A DNA stretch of 64,000 nt from Clostridium sp. (GCA_023663865.1 JAMPGU010000005.1:21564-85563), one strand, 5' to 3'; positions 18,005 to 27,962 are shown, numbered from the stretch's first letter. Made by a program: numbers and translations. Notes: generated by a model not told the origin, from the sequence alone.

Positions 18005-19582
18005 ATGGCTGATTATAAAATTGATGGCAGCGAGTCATTGGGAATTGAGTTTGGCTCAACACGAATAAAAGCTGTTCTTGTTGATAAGGATTGCAATATT
18101 CTTGCAAGCGGAAGTCACGACTGGGAAAATCGCTTGGAGAATGGTATTTGGACCTATTCTCTTGACGATATATGGTCAGGATTGCAGGATGCTTATGCAA
18201 AGCTGAATCAGGATGTTTCTGATAAATATGGAATTAAAATAAAGAAATTGGCATCCTTGGGTTTTTCAGCAATGATGCACGGGTATCTTCCATTTAATGG
18301 TAATGGAGATTTGCTTGTGCCGTTTAGAACATGGCGCAATACGATAACCTCAAAGGCTGCCGAGCGTTTGACAAAGCTATTTAACTTTAATATTCCGCAG
18401 CGCTGGAGCATTGCTCATTTATATCAGGCAGTGCTGAATAAAGAGGAGCATACAAAGGATATTTCTTACATCACAACCTTAGCTGGATATATTCATTGGA
18501 AGCTGTCAGGTAAAAAGGTTCTTGGTGTAGGAGAGGCATCCGGTATGTTTCCGATTGACAGCGATAAGAATGATTATAACGCTGATATGATTTCCAAGTT
18601 TAATGACTTGGAAGATATCAAATGCTTTGATTGGAATTTGAAGGATATTTTGCCCAAGGTGCTGTCCGCCGGTGAAGATGCAGGTGTTTTAACCCCGGAG
18701 GGTGCTAAGCTTCTTGATCCTTCCGGTGAGCTGGAAGCCGGTGCAGTTATGTGTCCGCCTGAAGGTGATGCCGGTACTGGAATGGTAGCTACAAATGCCG
18801 TAACTGTCAGAACAGGTAATGTATCTGCCGGTACCTCTATTTTTTCAATGGTAGTGCTTGATAAGCAGCTTGAAAATGTTTATGAAGAAATTGATATGGT
18901 TACCACGCCGACAGGCAGTCCTGTGGCTATGGTACACTGCAATAACTGCTGTACGGATTTAGACTACTGGGTAAAGCTTTTCATTGAGTTTTCGAAGCTT
19001 TCAGGCAATACGTTATCCAAGCCGCAGATATATGATATGCTTTATAATGCTGCACTTGATGCGGATTCAGACTGCGGCGGCTTAGTGTCATACAATTATT
19101 TTTCTGGTGAGCCTGTCACAAAAACGGATGCAGGAAGACCTTTATTCATCAGAACAGAGAATTGTGAGTTTAATTTAGCGAACTTTATGAGAGCGCAGAT
19201 TTACTCCACAATGGCAACGCTAAAAATCGGTATGGAAATACTTGAAAAAGAAAATGTCAAAATTGATTGTCTTACCGGACATGGTGGTCTATTCAAAACA
19301 CCTGTGGTTGGTCAAAAGCTGATGGCGGGTGCTGTAAATTCTCCGATTTCTGTTATGGAAACTGCCGGTGAAGGCGGAGCTTGGGGAATGGCAATTCTTG
19401 CAAGATATGCGATTGACAATGATGGTGAAGCACTTGAGAGCTATTTAAATAACAAAGTATTCAGCAAATGCAAAGTAACAACAATTGCTCCCGATTTAAA
19501 GGATGTTGAAGGCTTTAAAAAATATATGAATTTGTATAAAAAGGGCTTGTCTGTAGAGAAAGCTGCAATAGAAAATGTATAA
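18005..19582 (+). CDS. araB: FGGY-family carbohydrate kinase, probable L-ribulokinase
   Basis: A 525-residue FGGY kinase that most likely phosphorylates L-ribulose to L-ribulose 5-phosphate, the second step of arabinose breakdown. The phosphate-binding opening [14 protein letters not shown] and the C-terminal ATP site ([15 protein letters not shown]) are visible. The role is inferred mainly from its place directly before araA and araD. It is a different branch from the E. coli AraB type and could be mistaken for a xylulokinase. I chose the ATG at 18005, preceded by GAGAGG, over an in-frame codon at 17978 that would lie inside the palindrome. Confidence 0.82.
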   Translation: MADYKIDGSESLGIEFGSTRIKAVLVDKDCNILASGSHDWENRLENGIWTYSLDDIWSGLQDAYAKLNQDVSDKYGIKIKKLASLGFSAMMHGYLPFNGNGDLLVPFRTWRNTITSKAAERLTKLFNFNIPQRWSIAHLYQAVLNKEEHTKDISYITTLAGYIHWKLSGKKVLGVGEASGMFPIDSDKNDYNADMISKFNDLEDIKCFDWNLKDILPKVLSAGEDAGVLTPEGAKLLDPSGELEAGAVMCPPEGDAGTGMVATNAVTVRTGNVSAGTSIFSMVVLDKQLENVYEEIDMVTTPTGSPVAMVHCNNCCTDLDYWVKLFIEFSKLSGNTLSKPQIYDMLYNAALDADSDCGGLVSYNYFSGEPVTKTDAGRPLFIRTENCEFNLANFMRAQIYSTMATLKIGMEILEKENVKIDCLTGHGGLFKTPVVGQKLMAGAVNSPISVMETAGEGGAWGMAILARYAIDNDGEALESYLNNKVFSKCKVTTIAPDLKDVEGFKKYMNLYKKGLSVEKAAIENV

Positions 19583-19594
19583 AGGAGTTAAATT

Positions 19595-21067
19595 ATGGCT
19601 ATTAAAGATTATGAATTTTGGTTTGTTGTTGGAACACAGCATTTGTATGGAACAGAGATTTTTGATGAAATTAATTCTCACGCTGCAGAAATGGCTGAGG
19701 AATGGAGCAAAAAGCTTCCATGCAAGGTTGTTGCAAAGCCTTGCGTTAAGACCTCAACAGAAATTTTGAATATTATGCAGGAGGTTAATAATACACCGAA
19801 CTGTGCAGGTGTTATTACCTGGATGCATACCTTCTCACCATCAAAGATGTGGATTGCAGGCTTGAACGCACTTAACAAGCCCTATATGCATGTTAATACA
19901 CAATATAATCGCGATATCCCTTGGGCTGATATTGATATGGACTTTATGAACCTGAACCAGTCTGCTCACGGTGACAGAGAGCATGGTTATATCCACGCTA
20001 GAATGCGTAAAAAGGTAAAGGTGGCTGCAGGCTACTGGAAGGATGAAGAATTTCAGGATAAGATTGCTGTTTGGATGCGTGCAGCTGTAGGTGCAGCTGA
20101 ATCACGCAAGCTCAGAGTTCTTCGTATTTCTGACAATATGAGAAATGTTGCTGTAACTGACGGTGATAAAATCGAGGCACAAATCAAGCTTGGATGGCAG
20201 GTTGACCATTATGGTGTTGGTGACATTATAAAATATGTCAATGCTGTTACGGAAGAAGAGATTGATGCACAAATCGCTGAATATGAAAACTGCTATGATA
20301 TGGATACAGATAACATTGATGCTGTTCGCTATCAGGCAAGAGAAGAGGTTGCATTAAAGAAATTTCTTGATGAGGGCGGTTTTGGTGCTTTTCATACCAA
20401 TTTTGAAGATTTACAGGAGCTTAGACAGCTTCCGGGTCTTGCAGCGCAGGACCTTATGAGACAGGGCTATGGCTTCGGTGCGGAGGGTGACTGGAAGGTT
20501 GCTGCAATGACCAGAGTTATGAAGCTGATGGCTGAGGGTATGAACGGCGGTACAGCCTTTATGGAGGACTACACATATCACTTTGAGCCGGGTAATGAAA
20601 TGCTTCTTGGTTCTCATATGCTGGAGGTTTGTCCTACAATTGCTCAGAATAAGCCTAAAATTCAGGTTCATCCGCTTGGAATCGGTGATAGGGAAGATCC
20701 TGCAAGATTGGTATTCAAGGCACAGACCGGTGACGCAATTGTTGTAACCTTGGTTGATATGGGCGACAGACTCAGAATGATTGTTAATGATGTTGAGTGT
20801 AAAGAGCAGACAAATGATATGCCTAAACTTCCGGTTGCCGGTGTTTTGTGGAAACCGCTTCCTTGCCTCCAGACCTCAGCAGAGGCATGGATGTATGCAG
20901 GCGGTGCGCATCATTCAGTGCTTTCATATACACTGACTGCTGAACATATGCGTGACTTTGCAGAGATTATGGGAATTGAATTTATCCATATTAATAAGGA
21001 TACAGAAATAAATGCATTCAAGAAAGAATTATTCTATAATGATGTTGCCTATAAGCTTGGAATGTAA
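19595..21067 (+). CDS. araA: L-arabinose isomerase
   Basis: Converts L-arabinose to L-ribulose, the first step of the pathway. 490 residues, the usual length. Family blocks are visible: EFWFVVGTQHLYG at the N-terminus, the WMHTFSPSKMWI block, NTQYNRDIPW, and FEPGNEMLLGSHMLE. Ribosome binding site AAGGAG; it starts 12 nt after the kinase gene. All key regions are intact. Confidence 0.98.
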   Translation: MAIKDYEFWFVVGTQHLYGTEIFDEINSHAAEMAEEWSKKLPCKVVAKPCVKTSTEILNIMQEVNNTPNCAGVITWMHTFSPSKMWIAGLNALNKPYMHVNTQYNRDIPWADIDMDFMNLNQSAHGDREHGYIHARMRKKVKVAAGYWKDEEFQDKIAVWMRAAVGAAESRKLRVLRISDNMRNVAVTDGDKIEAQIKLGWQVDHYGVGDIIKYVNAVTEEEIDAQIAEYENCYDMDTDNIDAVRYQAREEVALKKFLDEGGFGAFHTNFEDLQELRQLPGLAAQDLMRQGYGFGAEGDWKVAAMTRVMKLMAEGMNGGTAFMEDYTYHFEPGNEMLLGSHMLEVCPTIAQNKPKIQVHPLGIGDREDPARLVFKAQTGDAIVVTLVDMGDRLRMIVNDVECKEQTNDMPKLPVAGVLWKPLPCLQTSAEAWMYAGGAHHSVLSYTLTAEHMRDFAEIMGIEFIHINKDTEINAFKKELFYNDVAYKLGM

Positions 21068-21079
21068 GGGGAGTTAATT

Positions 21080-21787
21080 ATGTTAGAAGAATTGAAAGAA
21101 AAGGTTTTTGAAGCGAATTTACAGCTTGTAAAATATAATTTGGTTGTTCTGACATGGGGCAATGTATCTGCCATAGACAGAGAAACAGGTCTTTTCGTAA
21201 TAAAACCATCCGGCGTACCATATGATAAAATGAAAGCCAGTGATATGGTCGTTATGGATTTGGAGGGTAATAAAGTAGAGGGTGACTTAAATCCGTCTTC
21301 AGATACGCCGACTCATCTTGAGCTTTACCGCAATTATAAGAATATTGGCGGAATTGTTCATACACATTCCTCTTGGGCTTGTGCATGGGCGCAGGCAGGC
21401 AGAGATATTAAAGCCTATGGTACAACACATGCCGATTTTGCAAATGGAGATATTCCGTGTGCAAGAGGCCTGACACAAGCAGAGGTTGAGGGTGAATATG
21501 AGCTGAACACGGGTAAGGTTATCGTGGAAGAATTTACTAAAAGAAATATCACGCCCGATGAATGTCCGGCTGTTTTAATTCATAGGCATGGTCCTTTCGC
21601 TTGGGGAAAGGATGCTTTTAAAGCTGTTGAAAATGCATTAATTCTTGAGGAAATTGCCAAAATGGCTGTTCGTACGGAAGAGATTGCATCACACAGTAAT
21701 GATTCTGATATTGGAATTGAACAATATTTGCTTGACAAGCATTACCAGCGCAAGCATGGTGCGAATGCTTATTATGGTCAAAAGTAG
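21080..21787 (+). CDS. araD: L-ribulose-5-phosphate 4-epimerase
   Basis: Class II aldolase-family zinc enzyme that converts L-ribulose 5-phosphate to D-xylulose 5-phosphate. 235 residues. Visible features: the [15 protein letters not shown] opening, the KPSGVPY block, the zinc ligands HTHSS, and a late HRHGPFAWG. It lies 12 nt after araA with a GGGGAG ribosome binding site. With the upstream two genes it completes the path from arabinose to the pentose phosphate pathway. Confidence 0.97.
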   Translation: MLEELKEKVFEANLQLVKYNLVVLTWGNVSAIDRETGLFVIKPSGVPYDKMKASDMVVMDLEGNKVEGDLNPSSDTPTHLELYRNYKNIGGIVHTHSSWACAWAQAGRDIKAYGTTHADFANGDIPCARGLTQAEVEGEYELNTGKVIVEEFTKRNITPDECPAVLIHRHGPFAWGKDAFKAVENALILEEIAKMAVRTEEIASHSNDSDIGIEQYLLDKHYQRKHGANAYYGQK

Positions 21788-21805
21788 AAAGGTAGGGGAA
21801 ATATT

Positions 21806-23467
21806 GTGAAAAAGAGATTATCATTTGTTATTTCAGTTGCTGCAGCAATGATGTGTCTGTTATTTGCATTTAACGCATATGCTGATGAAGAACAGCCTGT
21901 GGTTATTGCTTTAGATGCAAGTAATACTGTTGTTTCGCTTAGCAGTGAATCATATACTTATAACGGCAAGGCGCATACACCTAAGGTTACTGTTATTTAT
22001 AATGAAGAGACTTTAGTTGAAGATACAGATTATACGGTTGAATATCAGAATAATAACAATGCCGGCACGGCTAAGGCTGTTGTTACAGGTGTGGGTAATT
22101 ATTCCGGAAGCATCAGTAAGAGCTTCAAAATCAATGCGAAATCCATTAAGCCGTCAGTGTCCTTAAAATACAGTTCAACAACCTATACAGGAAAGGCATT
22201 GAAGCCGACTGTTACAGTTAAAGACGGTTCTACAAAGCTGGGTTCTTCCGATTATTCTGTATCCTATAAGAACAATACAAAACCGGGCATTGCAACTGTT
22301 ACAATAAATGGTAAGGGCAATTATAAATTTTCTGCAACAAAGACATTCAAGATTACGCCAAAGGCTGTATCCGGCTTTAAAATGAAAAGTAATGATACAA
22401 CATCAATTACACTTTCCTGGAGCAAAATGAGCGATATAAGCCAGTATAGAGTGTATGTTTATGATAAGAGCAAAAAGGATTACAAGTATGTTGCCACAAC
22501 TACTTCAACCTCATATAAAGTAAAAAAACTTACTGCAGGAAAGGCATATACATATAGAATTCGTGCAGTAAAAAAGGTTGATGATAAGTATGTTTATGGA
22601 AGCTATACAAAATGTCAGGCAGCAACGAAGCCAAAGTCAACCACACTGACTTCCGTTACTAAAAGCGGAACAACATTAAAGGCTAAATGGAACAAGGTTA
22701 ACTGTTCAGGATACTTGCTTTTCTATTCAACGGATTCCAGCTTTAAGAAAAATGTAAAATATGTAACAATAAGCGGCGGTTCGAAAACATCCTATTCTAT
22801 CAAAAAGCTGAATAAGAAAAGCACATATTATTGTAAAGTTCAGCCGTACACATTGGATGTAAATAAGAAGAAGCATTATGCATCTAAGAGTGCTAAGTTA
22901 AGCACAAATTACGGTAACTTATATGCTTCATATTCTTCAAATTATGTAAACAATGCGAACAGAACAACAAACCTTCAGCTTGCATCTAAAGCTATAGATG
23001 GAACAGTTGTTAAGCCCGGAGAGACCTTCTCATTCAACAAGGTTGTTGGTCAGAGGACTTCAGCAAAAGGCTATAAGCCGGCACCGATTTTTGCCGGTTC
23101 AGGCGTTGAGGACGGAGTTGGCGGCGGCATCTGTCAGGTTGCATCTACAATGTTCAATACTGCATTAAATGCCAATGTTAAAATTACAGAAAGACATCAG
23201 CATAATCAGAGAGTAGCTTATGTTCCTCTCGGACGTGATGCAGCGATTTATTGGGGTTCTCAGGATTTTAAATGGACCAATAATACAAAGTATCCAATTA
23301 AAATTAAAATGACTGTAAGCAACGGTACAATTACCTGTAAGTTTTATACAAGTACCGAAGTTTCACCAAAGAAGGTATCCTTAAAGGTTACCCAAAGCGG
23401 CAAAAACTTTACGTTAAAAAGAACGGTTAACGGCAAAGTAAATTACAGCTGTAAGTCAAAATATTAA
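21806..23467 (+). CDS. Secreted VanW-domain protein with Ig-like and fibronectin type III repeats
   Basis: A 553-residue exported protein. Layout: signal peptide (about 1-26, ending AYA), two similar Ig-like repeats of about 70 residues (roughly 47-190, each with YxGKAxxPxVTV and a GxGNYxGS/KFS motif), two fibronectin type III-like modules (about 190-375), and a VanW domain near 385-515 with KPGETFSFN and GGGICQVASTMFNTA. GTG start after AGGGGAA. VanW function is unknown; the repeats suggest a cell-surface or matrix role. It starts 18 nt after araD and shares the operon's terminator, so it is probably expressed with arabinose use, though a functional link is only inferred. Confidence 0.85.
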   Translation: MKKRLSFVISVAAAMMCLLFAFNAYADEEQPVVIALDASNTVVSLSSESYTYNGKAHTPKVTVIYNEETLVEDTDYTVEYQNNNNAGTAKAVVTGVGNYSGSISKSFKINAKSIKPSVSLKYSSTTYTGKALKPTVTVKDGSTKLGSSDYSVSYKNNTKPGIATVTINGKGNYKFSATKTFKITPKAVSGFKMKSNDTTSITLSWSKMSDISQYRVYVYDKSKKDYKYVATTTSTSYKVKKLTAGKAYTYRIRAVKKVDDKYVYGSYTKCQAATKPKSTTLTSVTKSGTTLKAKWNKVNCSGYLLFYSTDSSFKKNVKYVTISGGSKTSYSIKKLNKKSTYYCKVQPYTLDVNKKKHYASKSAKLSTNYGNLYASYSSNYVNNANRTTNLQLASKAIDGTVVKPGETFSFNKVVGQRTSAKGYKPAPIFAGSGVEDGVGGGICQVASTMFNTALNANVKITERHQHNQRVAYVPLGRDAAIYWGSQDFKWTNNTKYPIKIKMTVSNGTITCKFYTSTEVSPKKVSLKVTQSGKNFTLKRTVNGKVNYSCKSKY

Positions 23468-23478
23468 TATACTTATAA

Positions 23479-23523
23479 AATAAAGAGACAAGAATTGCTT
23501 TTGTACATTCTTGTCTCTTTATT
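23479..23523. terminator. Long bidirectional terminator
   Basis: A perfect 17-bp stem: AATAAAGAGACAAGAAT (23479-23495) with ATTCTTGTCTCTTTATT (23507-23523). It lies between the convergent VanW gene and the YczE-type gene and can end both transcripts. Confidence 0.88.
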
Positions 23524-23545
23524 TATGTTTTGAGTTTACGGAATA

Positions 23546-24229
23546 TTAATCTTTATTTATGGCTTTTTTATCTTGTTGAGAAAACAATTTTTTAGGTAAA
23601 AAGGAAAGTATCTTGGTTAAAAATTTTGTTATTAAACCAACAATAAGAGCAGCAATAATTGTGCCCTCGCGAACGCCTTTAAGTTTGGAGAAGAAAATCA
23701 GTGACAGCACTGCTGCTGTAATGCACATAGATGCATCAAATATGACCTTTGTATTTCCGAAGTTTTTATTAAAGGTGTTTACTATGGAGCGAACAAATGA
23801 TTCACCGGGAAGCATTGCCACATCTGCAATCACTTCCAAATACACGCCAATTGCCAAAATTACGCATCCAAGAAGCAGTGCCAGCAGCTTAATAGGGTAG
23901 GATGCTGGTTTCATATTTTTTAACAAAAACATTGTGAAATCAATAAAATAACCAAAAGCAATGGAAACCGGTAATTGTATTAAGTCCTGTGGCTTGAAGT
24001 TTTTTCGCAAAATGATGAGTTGTAGAACAACTAAAAACACACTGAATATGATTGTGAATTCACCAAGTGATAATGAAAACTTTAGACTTAATACATATGG
24101 AATGGCAGAGATAGGGGAGGTGCCTAATTCTGCCTTTGTAATGAAGCTGACACCAAAGGAGCTGATAAACAGCCCTATGATAAATACTATATATCTTTTT
24201 ATTAAATCCATTCGTTCTGTCTTTTTCAA
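23546..24229 (-). CDS. YczE/YyaS/YitT family membrane protein
   Basis: A 227-residue integral membrane protein with about five or six hydrophobic segments. The motif GVSFITKAELGTSPISAIPY near the N-terminus is characteristic of the YczE/YyaS-type membrane family of unknown function. It starts with TTG, preceded by an excellent GAGGAGG ribosome binding site seven nt away; no ATG fits as well. It has its own promoter and is a single-gene unit. No substrate can be assigned. Confidence 0.82.
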   Translation of the reverse strand: MKKTERMDLIKRYIVFIIGLFISSFGVSFITKAELGTSPISAIPYVLSLKFSLSLGEFTIIFSVFLVVLQLIILRKNFKPQDLIQLPVSIAFGYFIDFTMFLLKNMKPASYPIKLLALLLGCVILAIGVYLEVIADVAMLPGESFVRSIVNTFNKNFGNTKVIFDASMCITAAVLSLIFFSKLKGVREGTIIAALIVGLITKFLTKILSFLPKKLFSQQDKKAINKD

Positions 24230-24282
24230 TAATTATCCTCCTCGCATATATTTATTTGTCTAATCTCTAAAAATCTAACGAT

Positions 24283-24311
24283 ATTTTATCACTGTACTTT
24301 TGCCATTTCAA
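24283..24311 (-). promoter_or_regulatory. Predicted promoter of the YczE-type gene
   Basis: Minus strand: TTGAAA (24306-24311), 17-nt spacer, TAAAAT (24283-24288) with an extended TGA element. The rest of the gap up to 24363 shows nothing else. Confidence 0.6.
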
Positions 24312-24363
24312 TAGCCAATGTGCATAAAATCATAATGCTGAAAGCTGCAATTATTGACGCATG

Positions 24364-24398
24364 AAAAAATAACCTCAGCAAAGCTGAGGCTATTTTTT
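24364..24398 (-). terminator. Terminator of the lipoprotein gene
   Basis: Minus strand stem AATAGCCTCAGC with GCTGAGGTTATT, TTT loop, then TTTTTT. The A-run before the stem overlaps the gene's stop codon. Confidence 0.85.
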
Positions 24399-26043
24399 AC
24401 TTCAGAAATTTATCATACATATTCCATACGTAAAAGCTGTTGTCGGAAAGGGAGGTAAATGACTCTTCAAGAATACTGTATAGGTACTTGACCTTTTTAT
24501 AAATTGGTTCTCTCTCTAACCAATAGGGCTTTGGCTCTATCTCGTTATGAAAAGCTGATGAGCAGATTGTTTCAAATATTGTGGCTCTGTCCTCTAAAGA
24601 ATTTTTAGTGCCATAGGATCTTGTAAAGAAATCCTGATAATCTTCATTATCATAATAGAACTCTCCATAATCATCCGAATATGTATATGCAAAGCCATCA
24701 GGATTGAGCTCGCTCCATTCCTCCTCAAATTCAGGGACATAGTCGTTAATTCTATATTCTAATGCATGCATAAATTCATGATAGAAGTTGGCAATGTTAA
24801 AATCAGAAACGGAATATACAATATATAATTCGAACTTTTCATCATCGCCGTAATTATCGCAATAGGCACTTACGTCTGTATCATTTGCTTCATTATCAAA
24901 ACTGCCGATTATGTACAATTTGAAGATGTCAAACCTTGTTGAATTATCTTTATTCTTTTTGATTTCTTCATATAATTCTTTTGGAAAAGTAGACAGACAG
25001 TGCTTCAAATCAAGCAGTGTCATAATCAGTTCGGATTTCGGACTGTCATTATTATACTGATAAAAGCTGATATGGGAATCTGCATCATATTTCTTATATG
25101 CTTCTACTTCAACACCATAAAGCGATTTTATTTCATTCTCGATGCTTGTAATTTTATCATTAGCATCATTAATATTAATTTTTTCAATCGTATCTGCCGG
25201 TGCTTCCTCCATTGCAGAATTATTAATAATTGTAATCACTTTAGGCTGATTATTATCATCAACCAGTGTAACTGCCGAATATGTGTTTCCTACAGCAAGC
25301 TGTGCAGGGTAATATTCAAAATCATACTTCAAATCAATGCTCTTGCAAATGTTGTCAGCATAATCAATATAGGAATACTGAATATTCTTGTTTTGTTCAT
25401 TTGACAAGCTGTAGACCCTTTTATCAATACACTTTATTATATTGTTGTTGCTATCAAATTTGCTGATGTAAAAGCTGCTGCTGTCATCAAGAAAAACAGT
25501 AACCATTTTATCAATATAATTCGTGTAATACGCGGCATTGTCGCATATTGTATATTTGCTTTTATCAATAAGCTCGTTGCTGTCTGCCTGCATTAATTCA
25601 TTGTCTGTGATACTTTCAAGTGTATCATCGGTTGTTCCTATTTCGTTGAATTTTAAATCATACACTTTGGATTTCATATTTTCTTCAAAGGGATACAATA
25701 TTATGCGATTGTCATCTGTCAGCTTGATATCGGCAATATCATAAATATTTTCGCTGTCAGATGCAAACTCATATTTCAGCTTTCCAAGATGAATGTTCCA
25801 TAAATAAAAATAATATTTTATTGTCTGATTTTCATCATATCCTTCGTATGCTTTTCCGCCGCATTCCTCATAATCACATGCCAGTATTAACATATATTTA
25901 TCGTTTATGGATATACTTTGAATTGCTTTATTTTCAAGCTGCTCCAAGGTGATGTCGGCAGTTTCAGCTATTCCCGGCAAAACTGAGCAGGAGCATAAGA
26001 AGATGAATATAAAACATAGCGCTAAAGAAAAAAATTTTTTCAT
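24397..26043 (-). CDS. Lipoprotein with HExxH motif, putative zinc metallopeptidase
   Basis: A 548-residue lipoprotein. The signal peptide ends in a lipobox-like FLCSC at about residues 15-19, so it is probably membrane-anchored on the outside. Residues 30-330 are strand-rich and repeat-like without a recognised domain. The C-terminal part carries HEFMH at 422-426, the zinc-binding HExxH of metallopeptidases, followed by a WSELNPDGF block and EDRATIFE at 484-491, which could supply the third ligand. The protein family is not one I recognise. The ribosome binding site GGAG lies directly after an upstream terminator, so transcription probably comes by read-through from the epimerase gene. Confidence 0.7.
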   Translation of the reverse strand: MKKFFSLALCFIFIFLCSCSVLPGIAETADITLEQLENKAIQSISINDKYMLILACDYEECGGKAYEGYDENQTIKYYFYLWNIHLGKLKYEFASDSENIYDIADIKLTDDNRIILYPFEENMKSKVYDLKFNEIGTTDDTLESITDNELMQADSNELIDKSKYTICDNAAYYTNYIDKMVTVFLDDSSSFYISKFDSNNNIIKCIDKRVYSLSNEQNKNIQYSYIDYADNICKSIDLKYDFEYYPAQLAVGNTYSAVTLVDDNNQPKVITIINNSAMEEAPADTIEKININDANDKITSIENEIKSLYGVEVEAYKKYDADSHISFYQYNNDSPKSELIMTLLDLKHCLSTFPKELYEEIKKNKDNSTRFDIFKLYIIGSFDNEANDTDVSAYCDNYGDDEKFELYIVYSVSDFNIANFYHEFMHALEYRINDYVPEFEEEWSELNPDGFAYTYSDDYGEFYYDNEDYQDFFTRSYGTKNSLEDRATIFETICSSAFHNEIEPKPYWLEREPIYKKVKYLYSILEESFTSLSDNSFYVWNMYDKFLK

Positions 26044-26055
26044 CGTGAAAACTCC

Positions 26056-26093
26056 AAAAAAAATATGCCCTGATGGGTTACATCAAGACATAT
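26056..26093 (-). terminator. Terminator or attenuator between the epimerase and lipoprotein genes
   Basis: Minus strand: a 13-bp stem (ATATGTCTTGATG with CATCAGGGCATAT, some G-T pairs) followed by eight T. The T-run ends a few nt before the lipoprotein gene's ribosome binding site. Confidence 0.8.
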
Positions 26094-26110
26094 GTGATTA
26101 ATAATAGTAA

Positions 26111-27673
26111 TTATCTCTTAATGTCATCCCATTTAACACCGTCAATATGGAACAGGTCATCAAACTTATAAACGTTTGATTCTTCTTTTGTATGGCTAGG
26201 ATACCAAACCTGAGCGAAGAATGGGTTTGTTTTTGCAACAGCATCGTAATTCCATTCCTTCTGTGGTATGTAGCACTCAGGACACCAATGACCGCCAAGA
26301 AGAATAAGAGCTGGTGATGCTTCAAATTCTGCACCGCAAAGTCCGCATTTCCACTTCAGCTTAGTAGCCATATCACCCTTAGTCATTGACTCAGAGAGGC
26401 ACTCGCCGCCGCGGAATTTAGCTGCAGCCTTCATATCCTCAATATCAAGCTCGCTTTCAGGCTTTGACTCATCATAGCCATGGTCAAGCTTAAACTGCTC
26501 AGCAGCACTGTTGTCTTTATCAAAATTAATAATTTCAAAACTTTCCCACTTGGTAGGAATCTTTTCCCACTCAGCCTTTGAGCCAAAGTAAGCGCTCATA
26601 CGAACCTTATCGTCCTTTGCAGCCCAGTCAAGAGTACCGAAATCAGGTGTAGAAGCAATCTTCTTCATAAATGGCTTTGCACAAGCAGCTACAAGATTCT
26701 TTGGAAGATATCTTGGTATTTTGAAGTAGAATTCTACCTGATCTGCAAGACGGTTGAAGTAATCCTGAACAGGAAGATTTTCACGGAAATGAAGGAAATC
26801 TTCAAGCTTGTCACCATCTGCATAGAACTGGCCATGGAAGTTCTTAGTAATGAACCAGTTAGGATCAAATAATTTTTCAGGACCTGCAAGACCTAGAGTA
26901 CCAAGAAGCAGACACTCAAATTCATAGTTAGAAATTCTGTATTCCTTACCTGAACCGATGTTGAAGAAGTGATTCCAGAAGTCAGCACCAAGATTGCCCT
27001 TCTTATCCTCAAGAACAAGGTTACACATAAGACGGCCTGAATCCTCAACAGTACACCACTCAAGAACACCATTAATCGGTACATGGAACATAATAGGATC
27101 CATATTCTTTAAGATGTTTGGATAAAGGATACCTGACTGACGCATAACAACCCAGTTCTTAATGCCGCTTTCAACGAAAGTACGCTCTGCAACAGTCTTT
27201 GAAATTGCATAGTGGTCATAAATGGAAATTTTAATTGGGTCACCGCAGCGTCCCCAGTGGATAGGGTAGTTACGTCCGCCGGTTTCAGCAACAGTACCGA
27301 TATAACAAACCTTAATTGCATTAGGATCCGGCTGAGCAAGTACAGCCTTACAAATGCTCTGTGCAGCACCGATATTTGTTTTCTGTGTTCTATATGGCTT
27401 CCAGTCAGCTGTAGGTGAAACCATACCGCCAACGTGAAGAACGTAGTCTGAGCCTGTTACACCCTCAAGAATTGAATCGTAATCGCAAAGGTCACCCCAT
27501 ACAATTTTTACATTTGGCTTAGCCATAAGAGGTTTAAGCTTTTCTTCATTCTTTGGGCTTTTTCTTGCGAGCATTTTAATATTAATGTCGCTTGGATGCT
27601 TCAGCATTTCCTGAACAGCAGCCCAACCCATATTACCGGTACCGCCGGTAATAAATACAGTTTTCTTTGCCAT
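26111..27673 (-). CDS. NAD-dependent epimerase/dehydratase fused to a zinc ribbon
   Basis: A 520-residue protein. Residues 1 to about 330 form an extended short-chain dehydrogenase/epimerase domain: nucleotide-binding GGTGNMG at 10-16 and the catalytic YxxxK as Y155-K159. The C-terminal region holds a zinc-ribbon-like pair of CxxC motifs at C443/C446 and C464/C467. The family is seen in Clostridia but its substrate is not known; sugar-nucleotide or acyl-CoA chemistry are both possible. AAGGAGG ribosome binding site and a strong promoter precede it. Confidence 0.82.
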   Translation of the reverse strand: MAKKTVFITGGTGNMGWAAVQEMLKHPSDINIKMLARKSPKNEEKLKPLMAKPNVKIVWGDLCDYDSILEGVTGSDYVLHVGGMVSPTADWKPYRTQKTNIGAAQSICKAVLAQPDPNAIKVCYIGTVAETGGRNYPIHWGRCGDPIKISIYDHYAISKTVAERTFVESGIKNWVVMRQSGILYPNILKNMDPIMFHVPINGVLEWCTVEDSGRLMCNLVLEDKKGNLGADFWNHFFNIGSGKEYRISNYEFECLLLGTLGLAGPEKLFDPNWFITKNFHGQFYADGDKLEDFLHFRENLPVQDYFNRLADQVEFYFKIPRYLPKNLVAACAKPFMKKIASTPDFGTLDWAAKDDKVRMSAYFGSKAEWEKIPTKWESFEIINFDKDNSAAEQFKLDHGYDESKPESELDIEDMKAAAKFRGGECLSESMTKGDMATKLKWKCGLCGAEFEASPALILLGGHWCPECYIPQKEWNYDAVAKTNPFFAQVWYPSHTKEESNVYKFDDLFHIDGVKWDDIKR

Positions 27674-27713
27674 TTGTTTTTCCTCCTTAAAATGTACAAA
27701 TATATACAGATAA

Positions 27714-27742
27714 ATTATAAACTAATTATAAACAAATTGCAA
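27714..27742 (-). promoter_or_regulatory. Predicted promoter of the epimerase gene
   Basis: Minus strand: TTGCAA (27737-27742), 17-nt spacer, perfect TATAAT (27714-27719). Confidence 0.7.
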
Positions 27743-27823
27743 CATAATAAACAAATATTTGCTTGTCTACTCCCACAAAAATTATGTAATAATGTTGTGC
27801 AAGTTTAACAAAATAAATTTTTG

Positions 27824-27852
27824 TTGACATAAAGCATATCGTGGTGTATCAT
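27824..27852 (+). promoter_or_regulatory. Predicted promoter of metK
   Basis: Perfect TTGACA (27824-27829), 17-nt spacer, TATCAT (27847-27852), directly upstream of the riboswitch. Confidence 0.75.
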
Positions 27853-27870
27853 ATATACAAAATCAATACG

Positions 27871-27962
27871 CTTATCAAGAGTGGTTGAGGGACAGGCCCG
27901 ATGATGCCACAGCAACCTGCTGTACTGTAAGGTGCTAATACCTGCGTATACCGAGTGATGAG
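27871..27962 (+). promoter_or_regulatory. SAM-I (S-box) riboswitch controlling metK
   Basis: The conserved S-box core is readable: CTTATCAAGAGTGG, GAGGGAC, GGCCCGATGATGCC, CAGCAACC, then AAGGTGCTAATACCTGC and the closing TGATGAG. P1 forms between CTTATCA (27871-27877) and TGATGAG (27956-27962). S-box RNAs bind S-adenosylmethionine and shut off the gene by favouring a terminator, here placed at 27973-28001. As MetK makes SAM, this is product feedback. Confidence 0.93.

Noticed and set aside
25000..25404. A 134-codon plus-strand reading frame
   Set aside because: It is the antisense shadow of the lipoprotein gene, rich in I, N and C with no family features or ribosome binding site.
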